A stretch of 64,000 nt of DNA, taken from assembly GCF_900155945.1 (NCBI RefSeq), contig NZ_FTMN01000001.1:697682-761681 (forward strand), in the 5' to 3' direction. Within the stretch, counting starts at the first letter, position 1. Each line of letters opens with the position of its first letter. The stretch is from Marinobacterium stanieri (GTDB taxonomy: Bacteria > Pseudomonadota > Gammaproteobacteria > Pseudomonadales > Balneatricaceae). The position numbers and the translations under genes were made by a program. Under the pieces are notes generated by a model, which did not search any database, had not been told where the DNA came from, and was given only the letters and a program-made list of their open reading frames with translations. This document shows, piece after piece, positions 54,057 to 63,177 of this stretch.

Positions 54057-55730
54057 CTAGACCTTGAATGCCATCACCAGTTTGCTCAAACGCTGCTCCA
54101 GCTCGCTCATATCAGCAGTAGTCGACGCCAACACCTCGGCATTGTGTTCAGCCTTGTCGGCGATCTCGGCGACCTGCTGAACGCTGCCTTCGATCTCCGC
54201 CGCAACGGCTGTCTGCTGTTCGGCGGCGCCAGCGATCTGGGTGTTCATTTCATTGATGGTGGCGACAGAGGCGGTGATTTGCTGCAGTGACTGGCTGGCG
54301 CTGGCGGCACGCTCAGTGGTAGCGCCACTCTGTTCGCGGCTATTGCCCATAACACCAACGGCTTCGCGGGCACCATTCTGGAGCCGTTCGATCATGCTTT
54401 GAATCTCTTCAGTGCTTTGCTGCGTTCGGCTTGCCAGGCTTCTGACTTCGTCAGCGACCACCGAGAAACCTCTACCCTGGTCACCGGCACGCGCCGCTTC
54501 AATGGCCGCATTGAGTGCCAACAGGTTGGTCTGCTCGGCAATGTCACTGATCACCGAAACCACACTGCCGATGTTGTCGGCATCCTGCCCCAGGCGTGCC
54601 ATCACCTCAGCCGAACGGTGCACATCTTCTGCCAATCGGTTGATCGCCTGAATGGTGTCTGCAACCACCCGATCACCCTTACTGGCGTCACCATCCGCCT
54701 GCTGGGCCGCGCTCGCCGCCCGGGACGCACTGGAAGCCACCTCCTGTACGGCAGCAACCATCTCCTGAATCGCGGCTGCCGTTCGGCTGGTGTCTTCACG
54801 CTGGCGGCGGGTATCGGCCTGGGTCTGGCTGACAACATCGGTCATTGACGCCGTCGACTGGCTCAACGAAGCGACCGCGCTCTGCACCTCCTGCACCAGC
54901 TGGTGGATCTTGTCGACGAAGCCATTGAAACCCCGAGCCACATCACCCACTTCATCCCGGCTGTGCACATTCAGGCGTCGGGTCAGGTCCCCTTCTCCAT
55001 CTGCGATATCCAGCAAGGCGCGGGCGGTTTGTTGCAAGGGCGCCAGCATGCGCCGAGACAGGAGCAGGTTTACCGCACTGACCAGTAATGCCAGAGCCAC
55101 ACCGGATACGAGAATCCAGATCATCATCTGAGTCACGGTATTGGCAATGCTGGTTTCACGACGGGCGACCTCCGCATCGATATCATCGATGAAAAAGCCG
55201 GTGGCAATGACCCAGCCCCAAACTTCGATTTCACGGGAGAAGGTCAGGTGGGGTGAAGGCGCCTCACCCTGTTCACGGGGCCAGCGAAATTGCACAAAGC
55301 CACCACCATCCATGGCCGTATCGATGATGTCCTTAACAAATGGCTTGCCGTCAGCATCCTGCAAATCCAGCACCGACTGGCCGATCATCTCGGGGTTGCC
55401 AGAGTGGAAGACGATATTGCCATCCAGATCGTAGCCATAGATGTAACCCTGCTCGCCAAAGGTCATGCCATTCAGCACTTCCTTGGCCTGAGCAATTTTC
55501 TCGTTATAACGCATATCCAGACGATGCTGCAGCGGCCGAATCGCGCCCATCGCCATGTCGATATAGTTCTGCAGTTCCTGCTGGCGAGCCTCCAGCATCT
55601 CCGTGCGGATGGTGCTGATCTCCTTGTTCTCCAACTGCTGTAGCTGCCACTGCACCACCAGCATGACGGCCAGCACCACCAGCATCATGGGGACTATGGA
55701 GAGGGTGAGGAATTTTGTTCTTATTTTCAT
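54057..55730 (-). CDS. Methyl-accepting chemotaxis protein with periplasmic Cache domain
   Basis: A 557-aa chemoreceptor: TM1 at about 8-27, a periplasmic single-Cache-type domain at about 35-195 ([15 protein letters not shown]), TM2 at about 203-224, HAMP at about 225-280, then the coiled-coil signalling domain with the conserved hairpin [20 protein letters not shown] (GRGF follows). It would direct swimming towards or away from a small ligand such as an organic acid. It lies between two steroid operons but no evidence ties it to steroid sensing. Confidence 0.94.
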   Translation of the reverse strand: MKIRTKFLTLSIVPMMLVVLAVMLVVQWQLQQLENKEISTIRTEMLEARQQELQNYIDMAMGAIRPLQHRLDMRYNEKIAQAKEVLNGMTFGEQGYIYGYDLDGNIVFHSGNPEMIGQSVLDLQDADGKPFVKDIIDTAMDGGGFVQFRWPREQGEAPSPHLTFSREIEVWGWVIATGFFIDDIDAEVARRETSIANTVTQMMIWILVSGVALALLVSAVNLLLSRRMLAPLQQTARALLDIADGEGDLTRRLNVHSRDEVGDVARGFNGFVDKIHQLVQEVQSAVASLSQSTASMTDVVSQTQADTRRQREDTSRTAAAIQEMVAAVQEVASSASRAASAAQQADGDASKGDRVVADTIQAINRLAEDVHRSAEVMARLGQDADNIGSVVSVISDIAEQTNLLALNAAIEAARAGDQGRGFSVVADEVRSLASRTQQSTEEIQSMIERLQNGAREAVGVMGNSREQSGATTERAASASQSLQQITASVATINEMNTQIAGAAEQQTAVAAEIEGSVQQVAEIADKAEHNAEVLASTTADMSELEQRLSKLVMAFKV

Positions 55731-55848
55731 ATCCGTCTCTCATCTAAGACATCCGCTATTTGGAGCCGGCAAAGCCCCTGCCACAGTGGCAAAGGTCTTA
55801 ACGGATATCTGAAAATTCGGGAATCGCATGCAGCCAGGCTGCACAACA

Positions 55849-55874
55849 GGCAGGGAGACGGACGCCTCCCTGCC
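55849..55874 (-). terminator. Terminator of the side-chain operon
   Basis: GGCAGGGAG (55849-55857) and CTCCCTGCC (55866-55874) form a perfect 9-bp stem, followed on the minus strand by TGTTGTG. It lies 8 bp after the last gene of the leftward operon. Confidence 0.75.
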
Positions 55875-55881
55875 GACAGGC

Positions 55882-57015
55882 TCAGGCCTCTTCGAGCAAA
55901 GGAGCCGCCCGATTGAGGTGATAATCCGCATCACCCAGCAGTGCCTGAAGCACACGGATGCGCTTGAAGTAGAGCCCCACGTCCAGCTCGTCGGTGACAC
56001 CGATGCCGCCGTGCATCTGCACCGCTTCGCTGCTGACCTTGTCGGCCATCTGCCCGACTTTCCATTTGGCCAGACTCACCAGCTGCGCCGCCTGGGCATC
56101 GCCGGAGTCGATCGCATCCAGTGCTGCCATCAGGCTGGAACGTGCCAGCTCGATATCCACATGCATCCAGGCAGCGCGGTGCTGCAACGCCTGGAAGGAA
56201 CCGATGGGCACATCGAACTGCACGCGGGTACGCAGATACTCCAGCGTGGTCTTGAACAACTCTTCGCAGGCGCCCTGCAGCTCGGCAGCAATACAGGCAC
56301 GGCCTCGGTCCAGTGCGCTTTCCAGTATGGGAGCCCCCTTATCCAGCTCAGCAATCAGCTGTTCCGGAGCGACCTGAACATGGGTGAACGTCAGGCGAGC
56401 CGTGTTGCGGGAATCGATCAGGTTCTGGCGCTTTTGCTCAACTCCCGGCGTGTCTGCAGGCACGATAAACAGACTGATCGCATCAGCTGCATCACCGGTA
56501 CGCGCCGCTACGATCCAGCCATCAGCCTGCAGGCCGTCCACCACCATCACTTTCTCGCCATCAAGCTGAAAGCCGGTTTCGGTGCGCACAGCACTCAGGG
56601 CGAGATTATGCGGGTTGTGACGTGAGCCTTCATCAACGGCCAATGCCAGACGCTTATTGCCGGCAACAAGCTCTGCCAGCCAGCTTTCCTGCTGGGTCGC
56701 GCTGCCACCCTGCTCAAGGATGGAACCGCAGAGCACGACGGATGACAGCAACGGCGAAGCGCTGAGATGGCGGCCGGCCGATTCGAATACCGTCCCCATG
56801 CCTGTGTAACCGAACTCCAGCCCACCCAGGCTTTCCGGGAAGGGAATGGCAGTCCAGCCCAGCTCGGTCATCTCCTGCCAGAGCGCCGGCTCAAACCCGA
56901 GCTCATCGTTGCGATCACGCAGGGCACGCAGAGCAGACACCGGGCTGCGCTCGGCAAAGAATTCCTGCGCCGTATCCAGCAGCATGCGCTGCTCTTCGTT
57001 ATAAATCAGGTTCAT
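55882..57015 (-). CDS. Acyl-CoA dehydrogenase, small/beta-type subunit (pair 1)
   Basis: A 377-aa acyl-CoA dehydrogenase-fold protein. It keeps RTRVQFDVPIGSFQALQHRA and AVQMHGGIGVTDELDVGLY, but the substrate-pocket middle domain is divergent (AVDEGSRHNPHNLALSAV in place of the SEPNAGSD block). This is the pattern of one subunit of the alpha2-beta2 steroid dehydrogenases (ChsE/Scd type). The ATG overlaps the stop of the full-length partner (57012-57015). Confidence 0.88.
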   Translation of the reverse strand: MNLIYNEEQRMLLDTAQEFFAERSPVSALRALRDRNDELGFEPALWQEMTELGWTAIPFPESLGGLEFGYTGMGTVFESAGRHLSASPLLSSVVLCGSILEQGGSATQQESWLAELVAGNKRLALAVDEGSRHNPHNLALSAVRTETGFQLDGEKVMVVDGLQADGWIVAARTGDAADAISLFIVPADTPGVEQKRQNLIDSRNTARLTFTHVQVAPEQLIAELDKGAPILESALDRGRACIAAELQGACEELFKTTLEYLRTRVQFDVPIGSFQALQHRAAWMHVDIELARSSLMAALDAIDSGDAQAAQLVSLAKWKVGQMADKVSSEAVQMHGGIGVTDELDVGLYFKRIRVLQALLGDADYHLNRAAPLLEEA

Positions 57016-58220
57016 TTGGCGCCTCCTTTGGGAGCATCGGGCAGGTCCAGCACCCGCTTGGCGATCACGTTCAGCTGCACTTCGGACGAACCACCGGCGA
57101 TGGTCTGGGTGTAGCTCATCAGCCAGGCCTTGCTGATCGCCAGTTCCTGCTCGCTGAACTCGTCGCCATCCCAGCCCAGAGCACGGTGGCCCATGGCATC
57201 CACCAGAAGCTCGAACTTCTGCTTTTCCTGCTCGCTGTGCACCAGCTTCATGATGGCCGCAATACCGCTGACATCCTGGCGGGCACGGGCCTGCTGTCCC
57301 ATACGCTGTACGGTCAGGTTGTAGGCATGCTCATCCAGCGCACAGGCCTGAGCACGGGCGCGCAGGGCAATATCAGAGGGGGTGTCGGCGTCAGGCAGGT
57401 AGTCACCGAGAATGGTCATCAGGTCGAAGTGAGTCGGCAGGCTGAACTCGCCGAACTTGGACATGGCACTGCGCTCATGCTGCAGCAGACGCTTGGCCAG
57501 GGTCCAGCCGCCGTTCAACGGCCCGATCAGGTTGTCCTTGGACACTTTGACGTTATCGAAGAACACCTCGCAGAAAGAGGATTTGCCGCTGATCAGATCG
57601 ATCGGTCGGGCTTCAACCCCTTCGGCATGCATATCCAGCACCAGCAGGCTGATCCCTTCCTGCTTTTTGGCGCTGCTGTTATCGGTGCGCACCAGCGCAT
57701 ACATCCAGTCCGACTTGTCGCCGTAGGAGGTCCAGATTTTGCTGCCGTTAACAACGTAATGGTCGCCTGCGTCCACCGCGGTGGTGCGGATATTGGCCAG
57801 ATCGGAGCCGGCATTGGGCTCACTGAAGCCCTGGCACCAGCGCACTTCACCACGGGTCATCGGCGTCAGCAGGCGCTGCTTCTGCTCCTCAGTGCCGAAC
57901 TCCAGCAGCACCGGCCCCAGCATCCAGATGCCCAGATTGATCTGCGGCGGGCGGCACTTGAGGCGTTTAAGTTCCTGCTGCAGTACCGCATCCTCTTCTG
58001 GCGATAGGCCACCACCGCCATAGGCCGCGGGCCAGTCCGGACAGAACCAGTTGCGATCACGCATGCGCTCAAACCAGAGACGCTGGTCTTCGTTGGCAAA
58101 TTCGACCTGGGAGCCGCCCCAGACCAGCTCACCGCTGGCGGCCGCCCCGCGCAGGGACTCGGGGCAGTTGGCCTCGAGCCAGGCGCGGGTTTCGGCGCGG
58201 AAAGTTTCGATAGCACTCAT
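57012..58220 (-). CDS. Acyl-CoA dehydrogenase, large/alpha-type subunit (pair 1)
   Basis: A 402-aa enzyme with CQGFSEPNAGSDLANIRT, VNGSKIWTSYGDKSDWMYAL and the C-terminal QTIAGGSSEVQLNVIAKRVL of the FAD-binding half. Translational coupling to the shorter gene at 55882 suggests a heteromeric complex that dehydrogenates a steroid side-chain acyl-CoA, as described for ChsE1-ChsE2 and Scd1AB. Confidence 0.9.
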   Translation of the reverse strand: MSAIETFRAETRAWLEANCPESLRGAAASGELVWGGSQVEFANEDQRLWFERMRDRNWFCPDWPAAYGGGGLSPEEDAVLQQELKRLKCRPPQINLGIWMLGPVLLEFGTEEQKQRLLTPMTRGEVRWCQGFSEPNAGSDLANIRTTAVDAGDHYVVNGSKIWTSYGDKSDWMYALVRTDNSSAKKQEGISLLVLDMHAEGVEARPIDLISGKSSFCEVFFDNVKVSKDNLIGPLNGGWTLAKRLLQHERSAMSKFGEFSLPTHFDLMTILGDYLPDADTPSDIALRARAQACALDEHAYNLTVQRMGQQARARQDVSGIAAIMKLVHSEQEKQKFELLVDAMGHRALGWDGDEFSEQELAISKAWLMSYTQTIAGGSSEVQLNVIAKRVLDLPDAPKGGAK

Positions 58221-58244
58221 TATTGTTATCTCCTCGTGCCGGTA

Positions 58245-59414
58245 TCAGCGTGCGGTGCGGGGCATGCCCAGACCGAACTGGGCAATCAGCTCACGCTGGA
58301 TCTCGTTGGTGCCACCACCAAAGGTCAGCGTTACCGATGCACGGACTTCAAATTCGAGTTCACCCAGCAGCAGTGACGCAGCTGAGCCCTCACGGATCAT
58401 GCCGTTGGCCCCTACCACATCCATCAGGCGACGCAGGATCTCGATGGCAGATTCTGAACCATACACCTTGGTGGTGGACGCCAGCGCCACATCCATCTGC
58501 CCTGCTTCCAGGTCGGCAGCGATACGGAAGTTGATCAGACGCATCGCTTCCAGCCGCGAGTAACATTCAGCCAATGCCGAGCGAACCCAGGCCTGATCCA
58601 TGGCGCAGCGGCCATTTTCATCTTTGGTTTTAGCCCAAAGGTAAACACGGCGGAACAAGCCTACCACCTTGTCGGACCAGGAACCGAGGCCCAGACGCTC
58701 ATGGTTGAGCTGGGAGGTGATCAACTTCCAGCCACCATTGAGCTCGCCCACCAGCATCTCGCGCGGCACCCGTACATTGTCATAGTAGGTTGCCGCCGTG
58801 GGATTGGAGCAGGTCGGGATCACCGTATCGGAGAAGCCCTCTTCCTGAGTATCCACAATCAGGATGGAGACGCCCTTGTGACGCGGCAGGTCCGGATCGG
58901 TTCGCGCGGCCAGCCAGACGAAGTCCGCCGACTCGGCACCAGAGGTCCAGAGCTTGTTGCCATTGACGACGAAGTGATCGTCCTCGACGCGAGCCGAGGT
59001 CTGCAGCATCGCCAGGTCGGAGCCCGCATTGGGCTCGGAATAGCCGATGGCAAAGTTGATCTCACCGCTGGCAATACCGGGCAGGAATTTTTCCTTCTGC
59101 AGTTCGGAGCCATGTTCCATCAGCGCCGGTCCCACAGTGCTGATGGTGACGAACGGCAGCGGCGCACCGGCGATATTGGCCTCTTCAAAGAAGATCAACT
59201 GCTCGGTCGGGCCGTAGCCCTGGCCACCGTGTTCCTTGGGCCAACCCACGGCCAGCCAGCCATCCTTGCCCATCTGGCGGATGGTGCCACGAAACTCGTC
59301 ACCGCCCTCTTTGCCGCGCAGCGAACTGCGCAGTTCAGGGGTCATCAGGTTGCTGAAGTAGTCACGGACTTTCAGCCGCAGCGCATGCTGCTCGGGTGTC
59401 AGATCGACAAACAT
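58245..59414 (-). CDS. Acyl-CoA dehydrogenase, large/alpha-type subunit (pair 2)
   Basis: A 389-aa enzyme with FAIGYSEPNAGSDLAMLQTS, VNGNKLWTSGAESADFVWLA and a C-terminal VTLTFGGGTNEIQRELIAQF. It is close in layout to the 57012 gene but clearly a different paralogue. The likely smaller partner is the divergent dehydrogenase encoded three genes upstream at 61007. It lies next to the aldolase gene, so it may form the enoyl-CoA that is hydrated and cleaved. Confidence 0.9.
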   Translation of the reverse strand: MFVDLTPEQHALRLKVRDYFSNLMTPELRSSLRGKEGGDEFRGTIRQMGKDGWLAVGWPKEHGGQGYGPTEQLIFFEEANIAGAPLPFVTISTVGPALMEHGSELQKEKFLPGIASGEINFAIGYSEPNAGSDLAMLQTSARVEDDHFVVNGNKLWTSGAESADFVWLAARTDPDLPRHKGVSILIVDTQEEGFSDTVIPTCSNPTAATYYDNVRVPREMLVGELNGGWKLITSQLNHERLGLGSWSDKVVGLFRRVYLWAKTKDENGRCAMDQAWVRSALAECYSRLEAMRLINFRIAADLEAGQMDVALASTTKVYGSESAIEILRRLMDVVGANGMIREGSAASLLLGELEFEVRASVTLTFGGGTNEIQRELIAQFGLGMPRTAR

Positions 59415-59423
59415 ATGACCTCC

Positions 59424-60599
59424 TTAACTCGCGCTCAGAATCAGACCGCTGGTGGGCACGCCGGTACCGGCGGTGACCAGCACGTTCTCGACATCATCCA
59501 CCTGGTTCACCGAGCTGCCGCGCACCTGGCGCACGGCTTCGGCGACACCATTCATGCCGTGGATGTAGGCTTCACCCAGCTGGCCGCCATGGGTGTTGAT
59601 CGGCAGCTTGCCGCCGCGGGCATGATGACCGGCGCGGATAAAGTCTTTCGCCTCACCACGTTTGGCGAAACCGAACTCTTCCAGCTGCGGCAGCACGAAC
59701 GGCGTGAAGTGGTCGTAGATCACGGCAGTCTGGATATCGTCCGGACCCAGGCCAGACTGGCCATAGAGTTCACGGGCCACTACACCCATCTCCGGCAGGC
59801 CGGTAATGTCTTCGCGGTAGTAGGAGGTCATGATCTGCTGACCATCGGCAATGCCCTGGGAGCCAGCCTTGATCATGACCGGCTTCTGCTTCATGTCCTT
59901 GGCACGGTCAGCGCTGGTGATCACCATGGCAACGGCACCGTCGGATTCCTGACAGCAATCCAGCAGGTGCAGCGGCTCACAGATCCAGCGCGACGCCTGA
60001 TGGTCTTCCAGCGTGATCGGCTTCTCGTAGAAAAAGGCGTTGGGGTTGGTGGCAGCGAAATCACGTACCGCCACGGCGACACGACCGAAGTCCTCGGAGG
60101 TCGCGCCATAGGTGTGCATATAGCGCTGGGCAAACATGCCGACCCAGGCCGCCGGCGTGTGGAAACCGTGCGGCATATACCAGCCATAGTTCACGTTCTC
60201 GAACACCGGAGTATCGGCAAAGCCGTAGCTGCCGGTACCAAAACGGTACCAGGAGCGTTCGTTCATGGCGCGATACACCACCACGGTCTTGGCGACGCCG
60301 GTAGCCACGGCCATGGCCGCATGCATGATCGGCGCACAGGCGGCACCACCGCCGTGCGGGATCTGGGAGAAGAACTTCACGTCCTTGCAGCCCAGCAGAC
60401 GGGCGATCTCGTATTCAGGCACCTTGTCCACGGAGTAGCTGCTGAAACCGTCTACTTCGGACGGATCAATACCGGCGTCTTCCAGTGCCGCCAGGGTCGC
60501 TTCCATCGCCAGACGCAGTTCAGTACGGCCGGAGTTCTTGGAAAATTCGGTGGCGCCAAGGCCGACAATCGCGGCCTTATTGCTGATCAGTTCATTCAT
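59424..60599 (-). CDS. Ltp2/Sal1-type steroid side-chain aldolase (thiolase fold)
   Basis: A 391-aa SCP-x/Ltp-like protein. At the thiolase nucleophile position the sequence is IPHGGGAACAP, aligning glycine rather than cysteine, as in retro-aldol enzymes such as Ltp2 and Sal1. AVIYDHFTPFVLPQLEEFGF supplies the conserved tyrosine and NTHGGQLGEAYIHGMNG the His block. With the ChsH1/ChsH2-type hydratase encoded beside it, it should cleave the hydroxylated three-carbon side chain, leaving the 17-keto steroid. Confidence 0.87.
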   Translation of the reverse strand: MNELISNKAAIVGLGATEFSKNSGRTELRLAMEATLAALEDAGIDPSEVDGFSSYSVDKVPEYEIARLLGCKDVKFFSQIPHGGGAACAPIMHAAMAVATGVAKTVVVYRAMNERSWYRFGTGSYGFADTPVFENVNYGWYMPHGFHTPAAWVGMFAQRYMHTYGATSEDFGRVAVAVRDFAATNPNAFFYEKPITLEDHQASRWICEPLHLLDCCQESDGAVAMVITSADRAKDMKQKPVMIKAGSQGIADGQQIMTSYYREDITGLPEMGVVARELYGQSGLGPDDIQTAVIYDHFTPFVLPQLEEFGFAKRGEAKDFIRAGHHARGGKLPINTHGGQLGEAYIHGMNGVAEAVRQVRGSSVNQVDDVENVLVTAGTGVPTSGLILSAS

Positions 60600-60615
60600 T
60601 GCACTCTCCTCCGGC

Positions 60616-61035
60616 TCAGGGCAGCGTCACCGCCACCGTTCCGGTGACGTGGTTGCCCATGGAATTCTTGCCCTTCAGGGTGACCTCGGCGGTGCGGCTG
60701 TCCGCGTCCAGCGCTGTCACTTCGCCCTTGAAGGTCATGGTGTCGCCCGGATAGTTGGGCGCGCCCAGGCGGACCTTCAGATCCTTGAAGCGTGCTTCAG
60801 GACCGCTCCACTCCTCGACAAAGCGCTCCACCAGACCACTGGTGGTGAGGATGTTCATGAATACGTGCGGCGAGCCCAGCTCCTGAGCCGCGTCCTTGTC
60901 GTGATGACCCGGAAAGTAGTCACGGGTGGCAATGGCACCACCGGTAATCAGTGCCACGGTGACCGGAATTTCCAGTGCCGGCAGTTGCTCACCGACACTG
61001 ACGTCTTCAAAGCGTCTGGTTTTCATTGAGGTCAT
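60616..61035 (-). CDS. MaoC-like hydratase subunit, ChsH1 type
   Basis: A 139-aa single hotdog domain starting at ATG 61035, overlapping the preceding dehydrogenase gene by 29 bp; an ATG at 61026 is an alternative. RDYFPGHHDKDAA carries the D-x4-H catalytic residues. In actinobacterial ChsH1-ChsH2 and proteobacterial Shy1 systems such a small subunit pairs with a MaoC-DUF35 protein, here encoded two genes upstream (62150), to hydrate the side-chain enoyl-CoA. Confidence 0.83.
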   Translation of the reverse strand: MTSMKTRRFEDVSVGEQLPALEIPVTVALITGGAIATRDYFPGHHDKDAAQELGSPHVFMNILTTSGLVERFVEEWSGPEARFKDLKVRLGAPNYPGDTMTFKGEVTALDADSRTAEVTLKGKNSMGNHVTGTVAVTLP

Positions 61036-62140
61036 ATTTCCATCCCAAAGTATCGTGAGTTGCCAACCAATCGCCGAGACGCTCAAGCGTTGCACGGCTG
61101 CCGCCCAGGCCCAGGCTCAGGGCGCGGCTCCAGTAGAGAAAGCGGTGGATCGGATAGGTCAGGTCGACACCGATGCCGCCATGAACGTGCTGTGCCTTGT
61201 GGCCCACACTGTGACCGGCTTCGCAGGCCAGCCAGGCCGTCGCCATTGCTTCGGACGGTGCCGGCAAACCGGCATCGATGCGGTAACACAGCTGCCAGAG
61301 CGCGGAGCGCAGGGCTTCCACCGCCACATGACAGTCGGCCATGCCCATCTGCACCGCCTGGAACTGGCCGATGCGACGCTCGAACTGGGTACGTTCGTTG
61401 ACGTACTCGACAGTGCGGCGAATCTGCTCCTGGCTGACACCCAGTTGCAGCGCTGCCTGAGCCGCGATGGCACGTATTTCCAGCCACTCGGTAGCTTCCA
61501 GCGGCAGCACGGCCTCTGCCGGCAGCTGCACCTGATCGAGTTCCATGTCGGCAACGCTCTCGCCCTGCGTCATAACCCCCGAAACCAGCTTCACACCGGC
61601 GGTATCAAAGCTGACGCAAACAGGACGCACGCCCGCTTCGGTCTCGACCAGTACCACAGCAGCCGAAGCTTCGGCGGTACCCGGCACCGCGTGGGCAATA
61701 CCGTTGAGCAACCAGCCGTTGGCGTTTTGCTCAGCCGACAGAGCCAGCCCGGTCGAGCGGCTCTGATCACCCGCCGACAGTGTCAGTACCTGCTCGGCAG
61801 AAGCGGCGCCTTCCAGTACACCGGCAAAATGCTCAGGTGCGAACTCGGCCAGCGCGGCGGCCGCCACCTGATGACGCCAGAGCGGCACCAGCCCCAGGCC
61901 CTTGCCCTGAGCTTCCAGTACCAGCATCAGTTCGGTCATGCCCAAACCACTGCCGCCAGCTGCTTCAGGGATGTACAGGGAATGCAGACCAGTCTCGACA
62001 CAGGTCTGCCACAGCTCCTGCATCAGCGTTGCGCCGGAGTCATCAAACTCGCGCAGCTTTTCGTCAGTACAAAAGTCCGTGAACAGGCCGCCCGCCATAT
62101 CGGCGATGGCGCGCTGATCTTCGGTCAATGAAAAATCCAT
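61007..62140 (-). CDS. Acyl-CoA dehydrogenase, small/beta-type subunit (pair 2)
   Basis: A 377-aa divergent acyl-CoA dehydrogenase with ERTQFERRIGQFQAVQMGMA and AQHVHGGIGVDLTYPIHRFL, lacking the SEPNAGSD block. It resembles the shorter gene at 55882, giving two small and two large dehydrogenase genes in this operon. It probably forms a heterotetramer with the product of 58245-59414. It lies between the two hydratase-subunit genes. Confidence 0.88.
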   Translation of the reverse strand: MDFSLTEDQRAIADMAGGLFTDFCTDEKLREFDDSGATLMQELWQTCVETGLHSLYIPEAAGGSGLGMTELMLVLEAQGKGLGLVPLWRHQVAAAALAEFAPEHFAGVLEGAASAEQVLTLSAGDQSRSTGLALSAEQNANGWLLNGIAHAVPGTAEASAAVVLVETEAGVRPVCVSFDTAGVKLVSGVMTQGESVADMELDQVQLPAEAVLPLEATEWLEIRAIAAQAALQLGVSQEQIRRTVEYVNERTQFERRIGQFQAVQMGMADCHVAVEALRSALWQLCYRIDAGLPAPSEAMATAWLACEAGHSVGHKAQHVHGGIGVDLTYPIHRFLYWSRALSLGLGGSRATLERLGDWLATHDTLGWKYDLNENQTL

Positions 62141-62149
62141 GCGTCCTCC

Positions 62150-63121
62150 TCAGGCAGACACCGGCCGGAACAGCGGCAGGGTCATTTCATCGTCAAAGGT
62201 GTGGAACTCGACCTGCACCCGCTGGCCGATCTCAAGTGCGGACGGCTCGACTCCCACCAGCCCAGCCGGCAGGCGCACGCCTTCATCCAGCTGGATCAGG
62301 CCAATGGGGTTGGGATAGTCGAACGGCGGCACTTCCGGGTAGTGCATCACCACGAAGGAGTACAGCTCACCGCTGCCCTTGCTGACGTGATAACCCAGCT
62401 CGAAGCTGTGGCAGTGGCTGCACACCGGGCCCGGCGGGTGCTGCAGCTTGTTACAGCTGTTGCACTGCTGGATGCGCAGCTCACCGGCCTCACAGCCTTC
62501 CCAGAAGAAACGGGTGTCATCGCTGATACCCGGCTTGGGTCGCTTGATCTTGGGAACGGCGGACTCGCTCTTTTCGACCGGTTTCGGCTGATTGGCCGGC
62601 TTGAACTTGATCACCCGGAACATCAGCTCGCCAACCTTCTCATCGCCCTCGGGCTTCTCGGAGAAGAAGGACATCACCTGGGTGACGAAGAAGCCGGTGC
62701 CCAGAGCGGTGGCTTTCTCTTCGCTGACTTCCTTGATCAGGGTGGTGTAATAGAGCTTTTCGCCCATGCGTACATAGCGGTCGAAGGTCAGCTCGGAATT
62801 TACTGCCACCACGGCCGGGTAGCCCTGAGCCTCTATTAAGCCGAGTACTTCGTAGGGATTTTCGTCGGTAGAACCCGGCGGATAGTTGTTCATGTGCATG
62901 CCTTCCAGGCACCAGGCCTGCAGCATCGCCGGCGGTGCCACGACTTCACCAAACTCGGTGGTCGCGGCATACTCGGGGTCGGTGTAGAGCGGGTTATCCA
63001 CGCCCATGGCTTCACACCACTGCCGAACCATCGCCGGATTCACTTCATCCCATGCGTAGATGCGGCCATACTCCCGCCCCACCATGGAACGTACTTCCGA
63101 TAACCATGCGTAATCAGTCAA
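62150..63121 (-). CDS. MaoC-DUF35 fusion hydratase subunit, ChsH2 type
   Basis: A 323-aa protein. The N-terminal hotdog domain (GREYGRIYAWDEVNPAMVRQ; VDNPLYTDPEYAA) has tyrosine where the catalytic His of the D-x4-H motif should be, so catalysis probably resides in the ChsH1-type partner. The C-terminal DUF35 domain (about 185-323) has a zinc ribbon, CNSCNKLQHPPGPVCSHC. The predicted start is TTG 63121, with GGAG seven bases upstream; the open frame extends further but no ATG is placed well. The DUF35 part should bind the Ltp2-type aldolase. Confidence 0.85.
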   Translation of the reverse strand: MTDYAWLSEVRSMVGREYGRIYAWDEVNPAMVRQWCEAMGVDNPLYTDPEYAATTEFGEVVAPPAMLQAWCLEGMHMNNYPPGSTDENPYEVLGLIEAQGYPAVVAVNSELTFDRYVRMGEKLYYTTLIKEVSEEKATALGTGFFVTQVMSFFSEKPEGDEKVGELMFRVIKFKPANQPKPVEKSESAVPKIKRPKPGISDDTRFFWEGCEAGELRIQQCNSCNKLQHPPGPVCSHCHSFELGYHVSKGSGELYSFVVMHYPEVPPFDYPNPIGLIQLDEGVRLPAGLVGVEPSALEIGQRVQVEFHTFDDEMTLPLFRPVSA

Positions 63122-63177
63122 GATACGTCTCCTTTCTGACAATGGGGCCACCCGGTCGCGGGCGGCGCCGGGTTGTT

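Noticed and set aside
58701-60647. A 648-codon plus-strand frame opposite the acyl-CoA dehydrogenase and aldolase genes
   Set aside because: Same reason: antisense shadow spanning two clearly real genes, with no recognisable domain.
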